A stretch of DNA of 64,000 bases from Axinella damicornis. Its lineage: Eukaryota > Porifera > Demospongiae > Axinellida > Axinellidae. The stretch's first letter is position 1. Each line of letters starts with the position of its first letter. The position numbers and the translations under genes were made by a program. The stretch covers positions 13,540,471 to 13,604,470 of the forward strand of contig OZ007510.1 of NCBI GenBank assembly GCA_963931865.1, written 5' to 3'. The notes under the pieces are model-generated. The model saw nothing but the letters and a program-made list of their open reading frames with translations, searched no databases and was not told the DNA's origin. This document shows positions 9,299-20,968 of this stretch, piece by piece.

Positions 9299-9760
9299 TC
9301 TAGTACACCTGAACTAAGTCTAGCAGCTAGGCCCTCTCTGCCCCGGCCGGTCAAGCAGGCGGGCGGCGAAGAGGGTCTAGCAAACATTGCACTTGATTGC
9401 ATTTCAACTGACCAATCAGATCTCACTGAAGCGATTTGTTCCAATTTTATTCATGACTCTCATGGTAGTAAACCGAGCCGCTCGTGTGCGATCACCCCAC
9501 AGAGAGCATCTAAAAACTTACACTCTAGCTAAACTAGTCCAACCTGGATGCCTCCAAGGGTACAGAACTCGTCCTCAACTTGAGCTGGCACTTCACCAGT
9601 TCACAGGTACATGTAATTGGCATTCCAGAGAAACATGATTTTGTGCAATGTTTGCTACACCCTCTCCACCCTGCGGGCACGGCTTCGCCACGAGCCCACT
9701 TGACCGGCCGGACGGAGAGGGGCTAGCGGCTAGACTGACCTGAACTGTGTGTACACTAGT
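9299..9760. mobile_element. Foldback element, complete in type B (U2)
   Basis: Long imperfect inverted repeat. Left arm 9299-9393 (tagcagctaggccctct ... caaacattgcac) is complementary to right arm 9642-9760 (gtgcaatgtttgctaca ... gtgtacactagt). The arms are rich in CCGGCCGG-like sequence and enclose about 250 bp of AT-richer DNA with no recognised coding function. Type B copies lie at about 30483-30944 and 49486-49947. Confidence 0.75.
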
Positions 9761-11266
9761 GCTGCCACGATATGAGAATCTGATATTGTATATCACATGT
9801 CATAGTGTTTTATGTCAGACATATCACCAAGCTTACAGGATAGTTTCACATGAGTTCGGGGTAGTTCAGTCCCTCGAACCTGCTCAAACCACTGGTTGAC
9901 TGTGGGAACCAAGCCTACAGGTTAGTTTCACATGACATATCACGATAATTATACTTGCAATTGAATGTCACTAAGTGGTCCAGTCATGAAAATTAATGCA
10001 ATGGGCAGTACCAATGTACACATATAACAGTATAAACTTAATTGCATTGAGCAAACTCGCTGACGCTCGCCCCAATTATGTTGCACCTTTATTGCATAGC
10101 ATTGACAGGATACTCATGCACACACTAGTACACACACATACACACTAACACAGGCCATGTGATCTTCTCAGGCTGCTCCAATGGTGTGGTAACCATTAGC
10201 AACCCTTCCACTGGGCTGGTGGTGTGTGTGATCACTGACCATCAGGGAGCACCCATCACTAAGATGCACACCTCCGACAGACCTGTCAAGGTATCTGCTA
10301 GTCTGTCCTACCTCCAACTTTGGTTTCCAAGACAGTACACCTTCCCTTCCAGCGTCCTGGGTCTGAGGACTGCTACCAATGTTTGCCGGCCAGTGTGGAC
10401 TGGAGGGTGAGCGTGTGGAGTGCAGACTGCAGAAGGGACGTTTGCCAACTGGTGGACTGGCTCACATTCCCAGGGCCCTCTTCTGCTCCCGATGGCACCA
10501 GGCTCAGGAGAGGACGCAAGGTGCTCAACCCAACACCTGCATTTTTCAAAAGTGTTCTTGAAATTGTGTGCTTAGCCTCGGGTATATATGACACAACTAG
10601 CTACTGTAGGAGCTCAAATGTATGGGGATGCACTCTAGCCAGAGAACTTGAGATGCTGTTGTATGCACTGCAGTGCACAGTGGCATTCACTTCCTAGCTC
10701 AATCACACATCTCACCCTCCTCTCTCCCCTCAGTGCCGGTATGAACTTCTGCCCCCTAGCCTGGCACGCTTCAGCCCCACAGACCCAGACACTATCCTGT
10801 ACGTGGGACACAGCATGGAAAGGTGTGTACAGTTCTGCAGCCTCTCACAGAAGGCAGTTGTCAGGACGTCTGCCCTCACCCAAAGGGCCACATTCATGGG
10901 TGCATCACCACAGGGGCACCTTCTGGCCTTTGGCTGCCAAGGTAAGTCAGGTGGAAACATGACATTGTAGGTGTGGTGGACTGCTTTGTGCATAAAGTAT
11001 TATATTATAGCAGTACAGAGTTCTCAGGGCATTGGACTTCGTCACAAAATATTCCTGTCAGAAAATTTGTTGGAGAAAGAGTGTAAACAGCTCACTGTAG
11101 AACTGTAGCATAGTGCTAATTTTACCCCACCGATACCTGATATCATAATACACCACTGTAGCAAAATGTGTACTTGAATCGAAACATTATTATCTTGTCT
11201 CTTGCAGAGCATGCTGTGAAGATCATGGACTAGGATGAAGGCTCATTCCAGGACTATACTGGCCAC

Positions 11267-11415
11267 TAGCCTTGTCCCCAGTCCTACCCCGTTCTTTCTG
11301 TTCTTCGGTTTGCTTTGACAATAATACACGGATGCAGAAGAGCGCACCGCTCTTCCACATCTGTCAACGCGAACCAAAGAACAGAAAAAACGGGGTAGGC
11401 CTGGGAATGAGGCTA
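11267..11415. mobile_element. Inverted-repeat MITE with 9-bp duplication (U2)
   Basis: Best preserved copy, 149 bp, starting tagcc and ending ggcta. It is flanked on both sides by the 9-bp direct repeat actggccac (11258-11266 and 11416-11424). The 46-bp terminal inverted repeats and 9-bp duplication are the signature of Mutator-like (MULE) derivatives. The duplicated bases are WDR90 coding sequence (Thr-Gly-His), so the pre-insertion exon can be inferred. Superfamily assignment is inference, since no transposase is present. Confidence 0.85.
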
Positions 11416-11621
11416 ACTGGCCACCATGACAGAATGAAAATAATGTGTAATCTTTTCCCCCTTTGGAAAGTTTCTTGTATCCACCCGTAGCTCCACTCTA
11501 CATGTATTGGACGTTGTAGTCTGATGATTTTGTGTACTTGCACTGTTGAATATGAGAGGCGCGGCTCGTTATTAAAAGTTAACTAGCACATGATCCTTCC
11601 GGATTCCTTACCTGCGATACT

Positions 11622-13565
11622 ATGTCGGTATCCTCCGTGCAGCACGTCAACTCGGGAGGATCTACATATGATCTAGGAGATGGCTTCACTGGTTCTTCGG
11701 AGATCGGAGCTAACAGGCTTTCAACCTGTCTTCTTCAGGTTTGTTGTTTATGGTTCAGTACAATAATTTTTAAATAATTCGTCCAGGGAAATAATCCTGA
11801 GTTGCTGCAGCTAGCTGCGGCCATTATCATTTTACTGTCTCCAAATAAAGTTCACCCTAGCATGGTAATCAACTGCCCATTTCTGAATAGCATACTCCGA
11901 AATGCGAGAGTATCAATCACCTGGTGCACTTCTTTGCTGATTTCCTCTCCAGTGCTGGGCATCAGCTGCAACAGTTACAGCCCTTTTGTCAGATCCTGTC
12001 CCCCACTTGGCACTAGAGAATGCTCCGACCGCAAAAAAGCCACCAGAAGAAGTCAGGGTAGGTACCACGACTACTATAGCTAGTCTTGATTCCAGACCCA
12101 AACAACCGCAGCACGAATTGTTGTCGTTTGGGTCTAGACCGACGCTAACTAAAAGCTTTCATTGTACAACTCCCTCTCATATGTGTAGGTTAGTCAACTT
12201 AGCAATGGCATCGCTGGAGAACTATCTCACCACTCCAACGTGTCTGTGTTTGTGAGGGCAGGCAGCCGGTATTAGACCTAAAACCAGAGAGGACTGACAC
12301 ACCTCCTCAGAAACTGTGCCTTCCTGGTGCGTGCGTCTCGGGTATTGAAACTTCACAAACTACCTCCTCTGTTTCAAAGATAGAGGATAGAGTATCTACT
12401 TCCATTATGTACTGCTTTTGAAGGAGGTGGATGACATTGGAAGCTCATTGACGTAAGCTGTTCAGTTAGACGTTCAGGGTATTTATACTGACTTTGTGAT
12501 GTTCTTGTTTTGTATAGTGCAACTACAACCCGTGAACACCTAATCTACTCATCGGAGTTCCTGAGGCAACCTGTAAGCCTGTTCAGTGAATGGACCCTTT
12601 CTTTCGCAGTTTTATAATTAGTTATAACCCCCTTCCTCCTCCTTCCCTCCATCCTACTGAGCATTCATACCATTCCTTCCTGCAGTGGACTTGTAGTAGA
12701 CACTCTTGGGACAGTCGTCTGCTCACCACTGTTCCAACCCTGGGAGGTATGCCAGAGTACATTGGACATATGTGTTAGCTGAGACTCATACTGCGGACAT
12801 GTCGAGCTCTAGTCTGAGTATACCGGAAATACTGGACCCAGTGTGGGGTTCAGTACTGAGGATATGTTGCCTGTAGTCTGGGTACTGGACCCAGAGTGGG
12901 GTATAGCCTGTAGTCTGGTCTTGCTTTCAGCATCACACAAGATCTCTCCCCTAATTATCCACGTTCCCCCTTACGATTAGTCGACTGATTGACTGAATTA
13001 AGGCTGTTGACTAATATTCTCAGAGTGTGCTGATTAGTTGCTGCACATGCACAGTTCAGTACCTCATGCTCATGGTTGTGACAAGATGGCTAAGAGCCTC
13101 TGCTAGTTCTTGCTTAGGCGCCATACAGCAAATGTTGGTCTGGCAGCAGCTGGGTCTGCCAGACCTGTTCCGCTGCCTTCACAGGAGCTGCTAGCCGAAG
13201 CTGTCTAGCATTAACATACTTCCTGTTTCATACTCAATCAGTCGATTAGTCACCTAAGCAAGCTATGTCAACTAGAGAAATTCCCTTGTTGTTCGACTAG
13301 GGAAATTCCCGATCCCTAACTTGCCAACTTTCGTCACCTGCAGTATAAGTGATGTTTGTACTGGTATCACAGAGTGAGATTATCTTGTGACAATGAGCTC
13401 TCATTATCGTTTGCTGTGTTTGTGTCTCTGCCAGTTGTGAATCACAGTGAGCTTGTGCAACATGCTGAAGCAGCATTTGGCGAAGGAATGAGCACCACTG
13501 ATTCTCTAAGTGAATACGTCGGAGGTGTAACTGGCACACAAAGCCCTACTCTATTCCCACAATGA
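11622..13565 (+). pseudogene. UQCRC2: UQCRC2-like core protein fragment, decayed (U2)
   Basis: Fragment related to complex III core protein 2 (M16 peptidase fold, mitochondrial inner membrane). Exon remnants: 11622-11738 (unassigned N-terminal exon), 11787-12057 ending APTAKKPPEEVR, 12189 onward (VSQLSNG, ASLENY and FVRAGSRY in shifting frames, then GLTHLLRNCAFL and DDIGSSLT to 12452), 12518-12572 (ATTTREHLIYSSEFLRQP), 12686-12746 (GLVVDTLGTVV...LFQPWE) and 13435-13565 (VNHSELVQHAEAAFGEG). GLTHLLR sits where processing peptidases have HxxEH, so the protein would be non-catalytic, as in UQCRC2. Stops follow AGSRY (TAG, then TAA). The stretch between QPWE and NHSEL, about 70 residues in the family, is missing. 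Nothing resembling the C-terminal half follows. Confidence 0.75.
12780..13434. other. Gap between UQCRC2-like exons, repeat-rich
   Basis: No exon supported. It holds the phrase actggacccag(t/a)gtgggg twice (about 12831 and 12883), the hairpin ggtctggcagcagctgggtctgccagacc (13136-13164, related to a sequence at 20350 in the U3 insertion), and paired gaaattccc motifs (13278, 13303). This is where about 70 residues of the core protein should be encoded. Confidence 0.6.
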
Positions 13566-14002
13566 GTTGCATCCTCCTGATGCAGGTGCTGAGGTGTGCA
13601 TACCCTCAGGCTCCTCCCTCTGCAAGAGAGCCAGGTAACAAATTACTAGGTGCCATTATCATTCCTATTGTGAACCCCTCTTGTGTCCCTCATAGCCTTG
13701 CAAACCCGAAAGATATACCTGCTGCTGGCGTTTTACAGGTGTGTGTATGTGAACTCAAGGTGAATATTACACTTCTTGCTGCTTGTCAACTCAGTGTACT
13801 GTGTGCATTTGCTCTTTCTCTTCTAGCATGTACCAGCGCCAGCAATGTAGTACATTGTAATCCCACTCCCATCTGTACATACACACGTGCACTAGAGCCC
13901 CACACGCTGACGGAAGTGGGTGCATGTGTGCACTGTGGATCTTCCGGGTCCAACATACCATACCCTCTTCCATCCCTCCTTCCCTCCCCCCCCTCTCCTC
14001 AG

Positions 14003-15673
14003 TTCCAGAAGTTGTGTCTGCTGATCCTCCTGCTGGTCAAGGACGCTGACCACCTGGTCATTACAGGCTCACCCCTGCACTTTGTAATGCCAAGGAGAAG
14101 TACTCCACTGTTGACAAGGTATGAGACATTCATATCCACCTGCTCCTCCCTTCCTGCTCATCTCCTTCTACCACGCTGCCTCCCCTCTAGCTGTGCTGGC
14201 TAAGGACTGAGCTAATGGAGCAGTGTAACAGCGGAGAGACCTCCCGTGTCATCCTCCACCAGAAGATCCTCAGCATGTGATCATCTTCTCTGACGTGCTC
14301 CAGATGATTCTCACCAGAATCGAGGAAGCCCGAAGGTCCCAGCAGTTCATCAACATGCCCAAGTTCTCTGCCTTCATAAAGTACCTCTATGCCAGCTCGG
14401 GTGAGCAACGCAAATGCTCTGTAACAGTAGCCTTGTTCCAGGCGCTTGGTACTGGGCTAGACATTCAGTAGATCACAAATATAGTGTGCAATGACAATGG
14501 TCAGTAGCCTTGTTCCTAGCCTCGTTCCCAGGCCTTCTAAACTGGAGGTCTAGAAGTTCTGGGAACGAGGCGAGCTTGATTCTGCACTAGATGTTCAGAA
14601 TATATTGTCAGGTGCCCAACTGATAATAGTCATGGAGTGGACATTTCTTGTGGCTCCTGTCAACTCAATGTGGTGCTGCCGTAATCAAGTTATTGAGTGC
14701 ACATGGGAGTGTGTGTGCTGGGGAAATGGTCCTCAGTTAGCTGTATGACAACCCCCCAAATTTTGGCATTATGTATACACATCACCAAACCACAAGTTAA
14801 TTTACCTGCTTGAGGGAAGCAAGTACAATATATAAGTTTTCGATTACGATGGGCAATCGCTGTTTCAAGTTTTAGGATTATGTTCCTACACTTTGACCTC
14901 TGTCCTTTGACTTCTGCTGTTCAAGGAGGGACTGAGTGTTGGGGAGAAGGTAAAGAGGTGGGTGAAAATTGAAGTGTCGAGTAACACCCAGAAGAAGGAG
15001 TGACTTGTGGACAATGACAGACACGTATTGGGAGAGCTCAGGATGAACAGGAATTAACCCACTGCTGTCAGGTGGGCTCCAACATATATACTAGGCATTT
15101 GGTCTCTTTTTATTGCTACACAAGTTGGAGGGTATGCTACAAGGAGCAGCGTACTCCCCCCTTCTTAATTCTCTGATCTGGTCATGTTTTTGGCCTCTAA
15201 CTACACCAGTATACCCTAATGTATTGGGAAATGTATACTTAAGCTCGCTAACCAAGAATCTCTGGTACGAACAGCATGAGCAACTTGATTCTGGAGGTGG
15301 AGGTTCACTGTCACAAGGTGCAGGGCATGACGGAAGCTTTTACCGATGCGCTGCATAGCCGTGCAAAAACGAGCAGTTCAGTTCACCAAAAAGCCGTATT
15401 TACTGCTTTTCTTGAGGGAGACAGCAGATAAATTTGCCAGGGATTATGCTATCAAAAAAGCTTCCGTCATGCCCTGCACCTTAATTGTGACAGCGCACCT
15501 CCACCGCCAGAATCAAGTTGCTCACGCTCTTCGTACCAGAGATTTTTGATAATATGATGACCATTACTATACAAATGGGTCTGACACTAGCCTCGTTCCT
15601 ATAGGCCCAAGTGGCGGAGGAGAAAAGGGCCTGGTTTCCACTGTTTGCGCTTGCCCTATTTATCCGTAACTGA
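14003..15673 (+). pseudogene. Exons of the same unidentified gene (U2)
   Basis: Type B copy with exons 14003-14118, 14191-14400, the GLSVGEKVKRW segment near 14930 and the terminal exon 15604-15673. The 33-codon exon of type A (TMFTGSYEILTNAK) is absent because type B lost the 637-bp block around it. The frameshift in the second exon is shared with type A. Confidence 0.4.
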
Positions 15674-18600
15674 GACATGTATTCATAAGGGGGAGGCTGA
15701 GGGTGCGAATGACATCTTTGTAGTCATACAGTATGTATGGTTGAGTGTGTGACGCTTTCTACTTTACTACACTAGCTGGTCCTTCTTCTGTTAGATGAGC
15801 TGGTTGGGTACAAACCGAACTTCTTGTTATCCCATGTTCACTTGGTTTGCCACTTGCAGAGTTCACTTGGCTTTCCTTGGGCAGAGTTACTTCATTTTGC
15901 TCACCACTGTGTGGTTGGTGGATATCACATCCCAGGTATGAAAACTAATAAGCAAATGAAATTAGTGTTACATAGTTAGTGGTCTTGTAATCTCCCTACT
16001 TGCAGTACTGGTGTTGCAGACATGGGCTGTTCTTGGGTGCTTGCATGAAATGCTAGAAGGCACTTCCCTGAGGCACTTACAATAACTGCTGTCTGGGATC
16101 TGGGATGGAATACTAGAATGGACTGGAGACCTTTCACCCCAATGTAAAACATTACTGGTGATGTCGTAGTGGTGAGGTGCATTGTTGCTACACACTAGGA
16201 CTTTGTGTGTTTCGGTGTAGGCCTGGCCTGGGTGGGACTAACCTCTACAGCGACCATGCCACGATCTGTGCCATGCTAACATGACTGATAATACCTGTCA
16301 TCCGATCATGGATCAGTTACTCTATGTCAAATGCTGTTCATCAGAATTGTGCTCAGCTATTATGCTAGTAGAATTCTGGATGCAGTTTGTACTTCAAAAA
16401 GTATGCTGGCATAATTGGGAAAGGCCCAATTGTTACTTGCATTACAGGAACATGCCCAGGTGGTGCATACACTGTCACGTAAGCTTTCACCCTGCACTGC
16501 ACCATGGTTTCCTCACTGCCTGCACGGCAGTTACCAAATCACTCTCCCTGTTATGGCATGTCATCAAGGAGGGAAACATTGAAAAGTGAGTAGTCTCTCT
16601 CCTCTTTCCCTGTTGCTAGGGGGTTTAAAAGGGAGTGGAGAGTCTCCCCTCTCTTGTTCCTGCATTGCAAGAATGATAATCGCCTAACGAAGCCTATCAA
16701 ACAACTTCAAAACAGGTCTGTCCATTCAGACTGTGTATGTGAACTGACATGCATGAGATAGTGTTATTCCATCCTCCACTCCCCCATGGGACTGAGGCTG
16801 GCTTATGGCATTCCCCCTTGTTTCTGAGAGTTGGAACATGACAGATCATCACTTAATCCTTTTTAAGTTTTCGGAGAAACTACTTTTGAATGGTGTCTGT
16901 GTATGTGTGCATGTTTTGTTGTCCTGACATCCGCATCCTCAGTTTGGTTAATGTCGTGCAGATCTCAAGTGCAGTTGCCTCTAATTGTATGTCATACACT
17001 GTAGAAGCATAACTATTTTAAGAGCACAGAATAGTTTTGAGTGTAATACCTCAGGGGGTCAGCATCACATAATGTATTGTCAGTTGTGTCTTGAGGTTGG
17101 TAGTTCAGTGATGATGTCATATCACCACCCCCTGCTAATGGGGCCCAGGATCTGCATGAAAACCGTCTGTATCGGAGATGCGGCTTTCCTGGGTTATCAA
17201 ATGAAAATGAGTGAATTGAACTGTAGTCTGTGAAGCCTCTTTTCCCTGATTCCACTGGCAGATCCTCACCTTCCACCATCATGCTGTGATGTGTATGGCT
17301 TACTCCAGGGATGACAGGCTCTTGCTATCAGTCGGTGAGTCAGTGTGCATCATAAGTAGCAGCATCTCAGGGGCGTAACTAGGATTTGGAGACCGAGGAG
17401 GTATGGAGTTCTCAGCGACATTTATAGGGTGACTATCAGTTTATCAGCGCTGTCACGCGGACACAGGCAGTTTTTGGACGGTCACAGGCTGAGTACGGCT
17501 CATATTGGAGTGACCTCCCCTTGAAGAAACATCAGGTCAATGCCTGAGGATTTTATTACAGTTCTCTGCCTGCAGGTGTGTAGTGTGGCGCTCAGTGAGA
17601 GTGGCACCTACCTTGCAAGCTGTGGTCGGGATGGCTCTCTGTCTGTGTTGTCCATGGCAACCTTGGAACAGGTGGTCTTCCTTCATACACCCAAGAAGGT
17701 AGAGACTTGTGACCTGTTCACCGATTACACAGATTGTTTCATGCAGCTGTTATCCTTTCCTATAGTTGTGTTGTAGTCTCGGTACCAGATCCTACGAGGG
17801 TCTGGTACCGAGACTACAACACAACTAGTCTCGGTACCAGACCATCACACGTGGGTCTGGTACCGAGACTAGTTGTGTGGTAGCTCAGTACATTGTGTAA
17901 TATTTGCAGGTTGCACTACTCTCTAGATTCTCAGTAACCAATTCCTTTCCCAGGAATGCACAAGTGCTACATTCTCAGCTGCAGCCACTGCCATCCATTA
18001 CCAGTACTAATCAGCAGGAGTCTCCTCCCTCCACCCCACCCCCACCTCCACACCTGGTGGCTGTCTACATCGATGGGACACTGAGGGTGTTTGATGTTGG
18101 GAAGGTACAGATGGCACGAAAGTGCAACCTCATGTAGCACCTACTAAGGCAGTCGCTTATTCACCCAATGGTAAGTATGCTTCAGGTCATTTGTAGATTT
18201 GCTCCTCTGCATTTGAAGTGACTTGTGGCCAAGTGGTTAAGGTAGCATTATACCTTTACCGTTAGGGTACCTTTAACCGTCGGGGCTCCGACGGTTAAAG
18301 GTACCCTAACGGTAAAGGTGCAAGTGTAAAAAACATTAAAAATGTATGGAGATGTAGGGATAACAGAACAGCAAAAAGTATGAAAACAAGCAGGGATGAT
18401 GGCATAAAACAGTTCAATATTAGCTGAGCTGGCACTTCAGCGTGATTTAGTGCAATGTTTGCTACACCCTCTCCGCCCTGCGGGCGTGGCTTCGCCACGC
18501 GCCCACTTGGCCGGCCGGACGGAAAGGGGCTAGCAGCTAGACTGACCTGAACTGTGTGTACACTAGTGCTGCCACGATATGAGACATTGTATATCACATG

Positions 18601-19830
18601 TCATAGTGTTTTATGTCGGACATATCGCCAAGCTTACAGGATAGTTTCACATGAGTTCAAGGTAGTTCAGTCCCTCGAACCTGCTCGAACCACTGGTTGA
18701 CTTTCGGGAACCAAGCCTACAGGATAGTGTCACATGAGTTTGGGACATATCTATACTGGCAATTGAATGTCACTAAGTGGTCCAGTCATGAAAATTAATG
18801 CAATGGGCAGTACCAATGTACACATATAACAGTATAAACATAATTATATTGAAAATTCGCAGCAAACTCGCTGATGCTCGCCCCAATTATGTTGCACCTT
18901 TATTGCATAGCACTGACAGGATACTCATGCACACACTAGTACACACACATACACACTAACACAGGCCATGTGATCTTCTCAGGCTGCTCCAATGGTGTGG
19001 TAACCATTAGCAACCCTTCCACTGGGCTGGTGGTGTGTGTGATCACTGACCATCAGGGAGCACCCATCACTAAGATGCACACCTCCGACAGACCTGTCAA
19101 GGTATCTGCTAGTCTGTCCTACCTCCAACTTTGGTTTCCAAGACAGTACACCTTCCCTCCCAGCGTCCTGGGTCTGAGGACTGCTACCAATGTTTGCCGG
19201 CCAGTGTGGACTGGAGGGTGAGTGTGTGGAGTGCAGACTGCAGAAGGGACGTTTGGCGTGTTGTTTGCCAACTGGTGGTCTGGCTCACATTCCCAGGGCC
19301 CTCCTCTGCTCCCGATGGCACCAGGCTCAGGAGAGGACACAAGGTGCTCAACCCAACACCTGCATTTTTGAAAAGTGTTCTTGAAATTGTGTGCTTAGCC
19401 TCGGGTATATATGACACAACTAGCTACTGTAGGAGCTCAAATGTATGGGGATGCACTCTAACCAGAGAACTTGAGATGCTGTTGTATGCACTGCAGTGCA
19501 CAGTGGCATTCACTTCCTAGCTCAATCACACATCTCACCCTCCTCTCTCCCCTCAGTGCCGGTATGAACTTCTGCCCCCTAGCCTGGCACGCTTCAGCCC
19601 CACAGACCCAGACACTATCCTGTACGTGGGACACAGCATGGAAAGGTGTGTACAGTTCTGCAGTCTCTCACAGAAGGCAGTTGTCAGGACGTCTGCCCTC
19701 ACCCAATGGGCCACATTCATGGGTGCATCACCACAGGGGCACCTTCTGGCCTTTGGCTGCCAAGGTAAGTCAGGTGGAAACATGACATTGTAGGTGTGGT
19801 GGACTGCTTTGTGCATAAAGTATTATATTA

Positions 19831-20111
19831 CTAGGGGCAAAAAATTTTTCCCCAAAAATTCTAGGAGATTTAGTGATGGCCTGTCACATTCCATGCACCT
19901 CATGAAAAACCTAAGAAACAAGAGGAAATGCCATTAACCAGCCTCAGTCCCATCCCATTTATTAAAAAATGTAGAATTTAGGGATGGGATGGGACTGAGG
20001 CTGGTTAATGGCATTTCCTCTTGTTTCTTAGGTTTTTCATGAGGTGCATGGAATGTGACAGGCCATCACTAAATCTCCTAGAATTTTTGGGGAAAAATTT
20101 TTTGCCCCTAG
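19831..20111. mobile_element. Near-perfect foldback, 127-bp arms (U3)
   Basis: Arms 19831-19957 and 19984-20111 are almost exact complements, starting ctaggggcaaaaaattttt. The loop is about 26 bp. There is no coding content. The arm is the intact relative of the degenerate sequence at each unit junction. Confidence 0.9.
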
Positions 20112-20714
20112 TTTGTGCACTTTATTTGAGCGCATGAAATGCGTAGCTTATTAGTCATGGTATGTGCAACATCACCATAAGGGTACAGGCATTGGGTACA
20201 GGGGTACTGGATGTAGCTATGCCCTGATGTCAGATTTTAAGGTGTTGTTACATGTACCTAATCACAATGTCAGTACGTAGCTATGTATCCACAGAGGAGG
20301 ACGCTCAGTGCCGCCTGATGTTGGCAAGTATACCATGGTTTGTCAAAACATTGGTCCGGCAGTTGCTGGGTCTGCGGACCTGTTCCGCCGCCCCTGATCA
20401 GATCAGAGAGCTTGATGGCAGTCATAATTATAGGTCACGTACATGCAATGGCTCCATATAATAGTTTAAAACTCCACAGTTCAGGTCAGTATTGGTACAA
20501 GTACAAAGTCTTGTTCTGCACTGTAGCTACGTCATGAAAAAGAAAGCCACGCCCCCATGATGGCACAGCCACGATAGATCTTGACAAGAACAGGTTGGTA
20601 GAAATTCCTCTCAGCGGTAGTGAGCCACCAGATGACGGATTGACAAGGATTCAGTAAGTGTCTCAACGCAGCTATCACAAGCAAAAAGAACACAACATGC
20701 ACTTGCATGTGAAA

Positions 20715-20768
20715 TGCGCATGCGCAATTGGCCGAACGCGTGACCTCTGGCTGCCTCAAAATGGCGTC
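20715..20768 (+). promoter_or_regulatory. Promoter-like cluster: NRF-1, CCAAT, YY1 motifs (U3)
   Basis: tgcgcatgcgca (20715-20726) is a perfect NRF-1 palindrome. It is followed at once by attgg (20727-20731, reverse CCAAT box), and 25 bases later by caaaatggcg (20757-20766), a YY1-type site containing an ATG at 20761. This arrangement is typical of housekeeping animal promoters. The ATG opens a 39-codon frame (MASCYNFVEWQLTKTAVLAS..., stop near 20878). Function is inferred from motifs only. Confidence 0.5.
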
Positions 20769-20925
20769 GTGCTACAATTTCGTCGAATGGCAGCTAACCA
20801 AAACTGCTGTTCTTGCCAGTTTGCAGACATACGGACGCAAAGACTCTACTGCGGAGAAAGCGGTGTTGTTCTGTGCTTAAATCAGTTCAAGGACTCCTTC
20901 CGTTGGTGAGCTATGCTTGACTATG

Positions 20926-20968
20926 AGAAAGAAGAAGAAGAAGAAGAAGAAGAAAGAAGAAAGAAGAT
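20926..20968. repeat. GAA/AAG microsatellite (U3)
   Basis: Purine-only tract of aag/gaa repeats. It is followed by atgacgaaatcgg, which reads MTKSEFYSDLSLDSRVLS up to a consensus donor (cag/gtacgt at about 21021), so it may lie in an exon of a gene fragment carried by the insertion. The U7 copy is at 61912-61954. Confidence 0.6.

Larger units (their letters stand above)
8205..11524 (+). pseudogene. WDR90: WDR90/POC16-like 3' end, decayed (U2)
   Basis: Type B version with exons 8205-8277, 8536-8658, 8917-9135, 10154-10290, 10353-10520, 10734-10941, and 11208-11266 plus 11425-11524. It is better preserved than type A in exon 3, which stays open from ECTSAAFSP through a Pro-rich linker to VAGYSDGTLRVFDV. 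In exon 5 it reads RRDVCQLVDWLTF without the four extra residues (WRVV) of type A. It still has the shared frameshift after VQMAR and the shared TAG at 11231. After the inserted element the reading frame is broken again, because gaaaataatgtg replaces the type A gaaaggtg. Confidence 0.85.
7787..16833 (+). repeat. Tandem unit U2 (type B)
   Basis: Type B unit of 9047 bp. It differs from type A by a different palindrome (9202-9276), a complete foldback at 9299-9760 and loss of the 637-bp block that type A carries at 5525-6161. U6 has exactly this length plus one 799-bp insertion and shares private variants with U2, such as ctaaggactgag near 14201. U2 and U6 are thus sister copies. Bases 7787-8204 hold no recognisable exon. 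Confidence 0.9.

Noticed and set aside
13562..14203. 213-codon open frame in type B units (also about 34743-35384 and 53749-54390)
   Set aside because: It crosses a pyrimidine-rich intron and several splice borders, is Leu/Cys/Pro-rich, and is broken or altered in type A. It overlaps exon 4327-type sequence in another frame.
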